Below are positions 59,572-64,000 of a stretch of DNA of 64,000 nt, piece after piece. The stretch comes from Bacteroidaceae bacterium (GTDB taxonomy: Bacteria; Bacteroidota; Bacteroidia; Bacteroidales; Bacteroidaceae): the NCBI GenBank assembly GCA_017427065.1, contig JAFRTL010000016.1, positions 248,001 to 312,000 of the forward strand. Reading direction: 5' to 3'. The notes beneath the pieces were generated by a model, which saw only the letters and a list, made by a program, of their open reading frames with translations, ran no database searches and had not been told where the DNA came from. Numbering within the stretch: position 1 is the first letter of the stretch; each line of letters begins with the position of its first letter. The translations under genes were made by a program, and so were the position numbers.

Positions 59572-61107
59572 TTAGCAACGCTTGTCCAGATAAGGCAATA
59601 CATAAGGCTTGCGATACTCGTAGTAGTACAGACGGTGAGCAGCGGCTTCCTTGTCGTTGCCAACGAATGTACGAGTAGCAGGATTCCATTTCACTGGACG
59701 ACCCAACTCGTAAGCGATGTTGCAGAGGCAGCAGAATACTGCACTTGATACACCAGCCTCGATAGGAGCGATAGTCTGCTGACGGCTGCGAACGCAATCG
59801 ATGAAGTTCTGCATGTGAGGAGAGCTTGTCTCGAAGTTCTGAGCACGCTGCTGCTGACCACCACGCTCTGCCTGAGCAGCACGACGGCTGTACTCCTCGA
59901 ACAGACGCTGACGCTCCTCTGGAGTCATCATACGAGGCTTGTTACCGCGCAGATTCTCAGGAATCAGTGAGTTGTCTGAGCACTCCAGATAACCACGAGC
60001 AACGTTGATCCAACCCTTGGTACCGATGAACTTCAGACCCTGAGCGTTAGGATTGTCCTCACCGTCGATGTCCTTAGTCAGGTATGGGTGTTCCATCAGG
60101 ATGGTACCGTTTGGATAGCGAGCTGAATAAGCCTCACCTTCCTTCTGGTAACCACGTGGATAGTACTCAACTGGCTGCAGACCGTCGAAGCCCATAGCGC
60201 AGTTAGCAATGTCATGCATGTGAGCACCCCAGTCAGCGGTGTAACCGTTACCAGTCTCACGATACCAACGCCAAGCACCCCAGAATGCCTCACGCTTCTC
60301 AGCAACTACAACGGTAGTCTTACCGTTCTTAGTTACAGTCTGCTCCAGAGTGATAGGAGGACAAAGCTGGTCGTTGTACTCGATCTTAGGATCGCTCAAT
60401 GGGCCTAACCAGAGGTTGAAGTTCAGGTTAGCAGGGATAGGCTGAACGCCACCGAATTCCTCGTACATCTTCTCGATTGGACGTGGAGGATCACCAACCT
60501 TTGAATAGATCTTCTCTACATGGCCGATGGCACCTGCCTGAATCAGCTCAATAGCCTTCTGGAACTCGCCGCTTGAACGCTGCTGGCTACCAGTCTGGAA
60601 TACGCGACCATTGTGACGTACTGCATCCTGCATAGCATAAGCCTCAGTGATGGTATAAGTCAGAGGCTTCTGGCAATAAACATCCTTACCTGCCTGGCAA
60701 GCGTGGATTGCATGCAGAGTGTGCCAGTGGTCTGGAGAAGCTACCTCAACTGCATCGATGTCTTTGCGGTTCAAGAGCTCTTCATACTGCTCGTACTTGT
60801 CGCAACGCTCGTTCATACCCTTAGACTTCTGCCATGCATGTACACGACGCATGAAACGCTCAGTCTTGTTAGTGTCAACATCGCAGCAAGCTGCAACCTG
60901 TACACCAGCGCAACCAGCGAAACCACCGAAGTCATTCAGTGCCTGCTGACCAAGACCGATGAAACCTAATACAACGCGATCACTAGGAGCGATCTTCACA
61001 CCGTTCTGTGCCCAGCTTGGCATGATAGTCAAGCTTGACAGACCGAGGGCTGAGAGACGCAGGAAATTGCGACGGCTCATACCCTTGCTTTCTGTGTTCA
61101 TAGTCAT
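59572..61107 (-). CDS. Tat-exported Gfo/Idh/MocA family oxidoreductase
   Basis: A 511-residue enzyme. The N-terminus MSRRNFLRLSALGLSSL carries the twin-arginine signal, with a WAQ cleavage site near residue 34. The NAD-binding fold follows with GFIGLGQQALN, and the family EKP-type site is QKPLTYT near 150. The C-terminal domain has WGAHMHDIANCAMG near 304. The substrate is a sugar or cyclitol in the periplasm; some family members are GH109 glycosidases, but the motifs here do not decide. It may start at the second ATG (61101). Confidence 0.87.
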   Translation of the reverse strand: MTMNTESKGMSRRNFLRLSALGLSSLTIMPSWAQNGVKIAPSDRVVLGFIGLGQQALNDFGGFAGCAGVQVAACCDVDTNKTERFMRRVHAWQKSKGMNERCDKYEQYEELLNRKDIDAVEVASPDHWHTLHAIHACQAGKDVYCQKPLTYTITEAYAMQDAVRHNGRVFQTGSQQRSSGEFQKAIELIQAGAIGHVEKIYSKVGDPPRPIEKMYEEFGGVQPIPANLNFNLWLGPLSDPKIEYNDQLCPPITLEQTVTKNGKTTVVVAEKREAFWGAWRWYRETGNGYTADWGAHMHDIANCAMGFDGLQPVEYYPRGYQKEGEAYSARYPNGTILMEHPYLTKDIDGEDNPNAQGLKFIGTKGWINVARGYLECSDNSLIPENLRGNKPRMMTPEERQRLFEEYSRRAAQAERGGQQQRAQNFETSSPHMQNFIDCVRSRQQTIAPIEAGVSSAVFCCLCNIAYELGRPVKWNPATRTFVGNDKEAAAHRLYYYEYRKPYVLPYLDKRC

Positions 61108-61197
61108 AATTTTTTGTTGTTTAATAAAAAGATTGTTAATAAAACTATTTGTTAATAATTAGTTGTTTAATATATCTATAACCTAGGGTTATACAAT

Positions 61198-63288
61198 TCA
61201 TTTCAGCCACTTATCCAGCCACTCAAAGAAGGTACGCTGCCAGAGAATACCATTCTGCGGTTTCAGCACCCAGTGGTTCTCATCTGGGAATATCAGCAAT
61301 TCTGCCGGTATGCCACGCATCTTTGCAGCATCGAAGGCAGCCATTGCTTGATTGGCCAGAATGCGGTAATCGCGTTCCCCATGAATGCAGAGGATAGGGG
61401 CATCCCACTTATCCACGAACAGATGGGGCGAATTGGCATAGGTGCGTTGTGCGATGGCATTTTGCTTCTCCCAGTAAGCACCTCCCAAATCCCAGTTGGT
61501 AAACCATTTTTCTTCGGTTTCCAGATATTGCATATCCAGATTGAAGATACCATCATGGGCAATAAACGCCTTGAAGCGTTTGTTATGATTGCCTGCCAAC
61601 CAATAGACGGAGAATCCGCCAAAGCTGGCACCCACACAACCCAGATGATCCTTATCCACGTAAGGCTCTTTAGCCATTTCATCTATCGCAGTGAGGTAAT
61701 CCTTCATACACTGACCACCATAATCACCACTGATAGCTTCATTCCATTCCACGCCAAAGCCAGGTAAACCACGACGATTAGGAGCCACGATGATATAATC
61801 GTTGGCTGCCATTATCTGGAAGTTCCAACGATAGCTCCAGAACTGGCTTACAGGACTCTGTGGACCTCCTTCGCAGAAGAGTAGGGTAGGGTATTTCTTG
61901 TTGGGATCAAATTGTGGAGGATAGATAACCCACGTCAGCATATCCTTGCCATCTGTGGTCTTCATCCAACGTCCTTCCACTCGTCCCATCTCAAGTTGGT
62001 CGTATATCTGTTTATTCTCTGCTGTCAGCTGTTTGATGGTTCCGCTTGGCGTCTTGTCCACCAGGTAGATTTCATCAGCCATGCTCATGCTATGACGCTT
62101 AGCAATCAGCTTATCTCCGCACAGATGTATACTGCCATAGTCGTACTGACCTTCCGTGATCTGACTGACAGCATCATTGTTTCCTAAATCGAAACGATAG
62201 ATATGAGTTTCTCCATGCCAAACCCCAACGCCAAACACACTCTTGGAGTCAGCATCCCAGATAAATTCATCTACGTTGGTTTCCAATGCTTTGCTTACGA
62301 ATCGCTTTTCACCTGTCTGAAGGTTCATGATGAAGAGACGATTGAGGTCAGATTCGTAACCATCGTGTTCCATGCTCAGCCAGGCGATGTATTGTCCATC
62401 AGGTGAATACTGTGGATTCGTATCATAACCCAGATTATCTTCCGTGATGTTTCGCGTCTGCTTGGTGGCAATGTCGTAAAGATAGATATCAGAGTTGGTA
62501 GAGATGGCATATTCCAAACCCGTCTTCTTGCGGCAGGTATAGGCTATTTGTTTGCCATCTGGACTCCATGCCAGTTGTTCCATGCCTCCGAATGGCTTCA
62601 TAGGACTTTCATAAGGCTCACCTTCCAGGATATCCGTAATATTCGACAAGCCATTTGCATCTAAATCTGCTACGAAAGGATGAGGAGCTGTTGTAGTCCA
62701 CTCGTCCCAATGCTTGTACATCAGGTCAGTCACAATGATACCACTGGTTTTCTGTAAATCAGGATATTTGTCTTGTGTGCTGGGGACAGTCTTGACTTGT
62801 GCGATGAACAGCACTTTAGAGCCATCGGGAGAGAAACCGAAACCTTCAATATCTCCTTCGTAGTTGGTCAGTTGTTTCTTACCTGTTCCATCAGGATTCA
62901 TTTCCCAGATTTGACTGCTTCCGCTTTCACTGGACAGATAGGCAATCTTGCCATCCTTCCAAACAGGTTGTCCTTCGCGGAAACTGCTGTGGGTGATTTG
63001 GTTGTTTTCCGTGCCATCAGCTTTCATGACGAAAAGCTCACTGTTGCTCTTGTTCTGTGGCACGCTGTAGTAGGTAACAGAGTAAGCAATATGCTGCTGA
63101 TCAGGAGAAACGGAAATATCCCCGATACGTCCCATTGCCCATAAAGCCTCTGGAGTCATACGTTTCCCTTCAATTCGGATGTCAGAACGGCCAATGACTG
63201 GCTCATCCGTTTGAGGCTCGTTCACACTGGCATTACACGCAGTGAGTGCTATGGTAGCAGACATTAGAAAAAGCTTACTTAGTTTCAT
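61198..63288 (-). CDS. S9-family peptidase (DPP/acylaminoacyl-peptidase type), lipoprotein
   Basis: A 696-residue exported peptidase with a lipobox (LTAC-N near residue 18). A seven-bladed propeller of PD40/WD-like repeats covers about 50-430 (for example ISVSPDQQHIAYSV, GFSPDGSKVLFI, AWSPDGKQIAYT). The alpha/beta hydrolase domain follows with the nucleophile S555 in GASFGGFS, then the acid in ILCIHGERDYR and the His in FPDENHWV. It cleaves short peptides; DPP-like enzymes of Bacteroidetes feed on diet or host peptides. It is separated from the downstream Gfo gene by a 90-base gap. Confidence 0.92.
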   Translation of the reverse strand: MKLSKLFLMSATIALTACNASVNEPQTDEPVIGRSDIRIEGKRMTPEALWAMGRIGDISVSPDQQHIAYSVTYYSVPQNKSNSELFVMKADGTENNQITHSSFREGQPVWKDGKIAYLSSESGSSQIWEMNPDGTGKKQLTNYEGDIEGFGFSPDGSKVLFIAQVKTVPSTQDKYPDLQKTSGIIVTDLMYKHWDEWTTTAPHPFVADLDANGLSNITDILEGEPYESPMKPFGGMEQLAWSPDGKQIAYTCRKKTGLEYAISTNSDIYLYDIATKQTRNITEDNLGYDTNPQYSPDGQYIAWLSMEHDGYESDLNRLFIMNLQTGEKRFVSKALETNVDEFIWDADSKSVFGVGVWHGETHIYRFDLGNNDAVSQITEGQYDYGSIHLCGDKLIAKRHSMSMADEIYLVDKTPSGTIKQLTAENKQIYDQLEMGRVEGRWMKTTDGKDMLTWVIYPPQFDPNKKYPTLLFCEGGPQSPVSQFWSYRWNFQIMAANDYIIVAPNRRGLPGFGVEWNEAISGDYGGQCMKDYLTAIDEMAKEPYVDKDHLGCVGASFGGFSVYWLAGNHNKRFKAFIAHDGIFNLDMQYLETEEKWFTNWDLGGAYWEKQNAIAQRTYANSPHLFVDKWDAPILCIHGERDYRILANQAMAAFDAAKMRGIPAELLIFPDENHWVLKPQNGILWQRTFFEWLDKWLK

Positions 63289-63351
63289 AAATTATATAAT
63301 TAAGGTATCCGTGCATTCTCACGAAAAAACACTTCAAGCCAAAATTCCGCC

Positions 63352-63359
63352 CAAAGTTA
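63352..63359 (-). promoter_or_regulatory. Putative -7 box of the S9 peptidase gene
   Basis: TAACTTTG on the - strand, 63 bases before the ATG. No clear -33 box. Confidence 0.4.
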
Positions 63360-63378
63360 GATATTTTTTAATAAAAAA

Positions 63379-63393
63379 CCACTATCTTAGTGG
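63379..63393. other. Small perfect inverted repeat upstream of the GH51 gene
   Basis: CCACTA, TCT, TAGTGG; 35 bases before the GH51 start, in AT-rich DNA. Could be an operator. Confidence 0.35.
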
Positions 63394-63427
63394 CATAAAA
63401 TGATAAAAAGATTTAAAAACTGAGCTT

Positions 63428-64000
63428 ATGAGAAAGATCGCTAGCGCTATTTTGCTATTCTTTTGCACCGTTTTGCAAGGTCAAGTTAACAATATGGTCA
63501 TTCAAGCAGATAAGTTGGGTGCTCCCATACAGTCCACCATGTACGGTATCTTTTTTGAAGACATCAATTATGCTGCCGATGGCGGTCTGTATGGAGAATT
63601 GGTAAAGAACCGTTCTTTCGAGTTCCCTCAAGCTTTGCAGGGATGGAAGGCTTTTGGTAAGGTTGCTGTGCGCGATGATGGGCCCTTTGAGCGGAATCCT
63701 CACTATGTGCGCCTTTCCTATGCTGGACACGACCAGAAGTATACCGGATTGGAGAACGAGGGCTTTTTTGGCATTGGTGTAAAGGCCGGAGAGAGCTACC
63801 GTTTTTCCGTTTGGGCTCGATTGCCACAAGGAGATAAAGAGGCCAATCTTAGGGTGGAACTGATTGATCCTCACTCCATGGGTGAGCGTCAGGCTATCAG
63901 TATTGCTACCATCAAGGTAGATAAGGCAAATTGGACCAAATATGAAGTGGAACTGACTCCTAATGTCACTTTGCCAAAGGCACATCTACGCATTTTCTTG
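63428..64000 (+). CDS. Family GH51 alpha-L-arabinofuranosidase, N-terminal part
   Basis: The frame is open from the ATG at 63428 to the window end (191 codons), so the gene continues outside. A signal peptide (MRKIASAILLFFCTVLQGQ) is followed by the GH51 start with STMYGIFFEDINYAADGGLY and GELVKNRSFEF, then a carbohydrate-binding-like beta-sandwich (about 85-191, with YRFSVWARLP). The catalytic glutamates are not in the window. It would remove arabinose from plant arabinans or arabinoxylans. Confidence 0.88.
   Translation, partial: MRKIASAILLFFCTVLQGQVNNMVIQADKLGAPIQSTMYGIFFEDINYAADGGLYGELVKNRSFEFPQALQGWKAFGKVAVRDDGPFERNPHYVRLSYAGHDQKYTGLENEGFFGIGVKAGESYRFSVWARLPQGDKEANLRVELIDPHSMGERQAISIATIKVDKANWTKYEVELTPNVTLPKAHLRIFL

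Noticed and set aside
1-64000. tRNA, rRNA or known riboswitch
   Set aside because: No cloverleaf, rRNA segment or recognisable riboswitch core was found by eye in the gene-free stretches; a covariance-model scan would be decisive.

Overview
The window looks like chromosomal DNA from a Bacteroidales bacterium, most likely Prevotella/Segatella or a close Bacteroides relative. The basis is the gene families present (SusD-less exoenzymes with Bac-type signal peptides, GH92, GH51, GH2, DUF6056, DUF4369, DUF3987, PorT-type barrels, LysM/receptor-ligand proteins), the near absence of Shine-Dalgarno sites, and many promoters of the Bacteroidetes type (TTTG or TTG, 19-20 bases, TAnnTTTG). The genus is inferred, not proven.

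Region 1 (1-26.6 kb) is an exopolysaccharide/surface-glycan locus on the + strand. It holds a UDP-glucuronate-4-epimerase-type enzyme, six sugar transferases of families GT2, GT2, GT4, GT10, GT32 and a GT62/GT69-like type, an IspD/TarI-like cytidylyltransferase paired with an extended SDR (a CDP-linked sugar or polyol route), GDP-fucose synthesis (gmd, fcl), another GT4, a PglC-like phosphoglycosyl transferase, a NeuD/PglD-like acyltransferase, a YdcF-like protein, an S24/S26 peptidase-like protein, an ABC half-transporter, GtrA and a DUF6056 membrane protein. A GT10 fucosyltransferase next to GDP-fucose genes suggests a fucosylated glycan. The locus is interrupted at 9.3-13.8 kb by an FGE-like protein, a DUF3987 protein framed by a 32-bp inverted repeat, and a DUF4143 ATPase. 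purU sits among these genes.

Region 2 (26.6-35.4 kb) holds an alpha/beta hydrolase and a GH2-malectin enzyme facing a GH92 mannosidase lipoprotein, then a zinc metallopeptidase, a DUF4332 protein and a PatB-like aminotransferase.

Region 3 (35.4-41.7 kb) is a tight operon: sugar-phosphate-type nucleotidyltransferase, ATP-grasp protein, CDP-alcohol phosphotransferase, a UPF0104 flippase fused to a HAD phosphatase, and a histidine kinase/response regulator pair. It reads as a dedicated pathway for a CDP-activated alcohol and its lipid or phosphodiester product, and is the best candidate here for an under-described pathway.

Region 4 (41.8-64 kb) contains a GH2 probable beta-glucuronidase, PorT and LysM envelope proteins, uvrA, a POT peptide transporter, a GNAT, an SpoU methyltransferase, an OmpA protein, a TPR histidine kinase with a LuxR-type regulator, a RsbW-like/SLC13/STAS operon, a Tat-exported Gfo/Idh/MocA oxidoreductase, an S9 peptidase and the start of a GH51 arabinofuranosidase.

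The feature that runs through everything is a set of intergenic heptanucleotide arrays (ATTGARX and TTTAGRG families, plus CTTTCAC and GTATACA types). Many are paired in inverted orientation around a CCATCCGGATGG core. They supply the C-termini and stop codons of at least seven genes, supply apparent start codons of others, frame a four-helix-bundle gene as a 31-bp perfect inverted repeat, and have entered gmd in frame.
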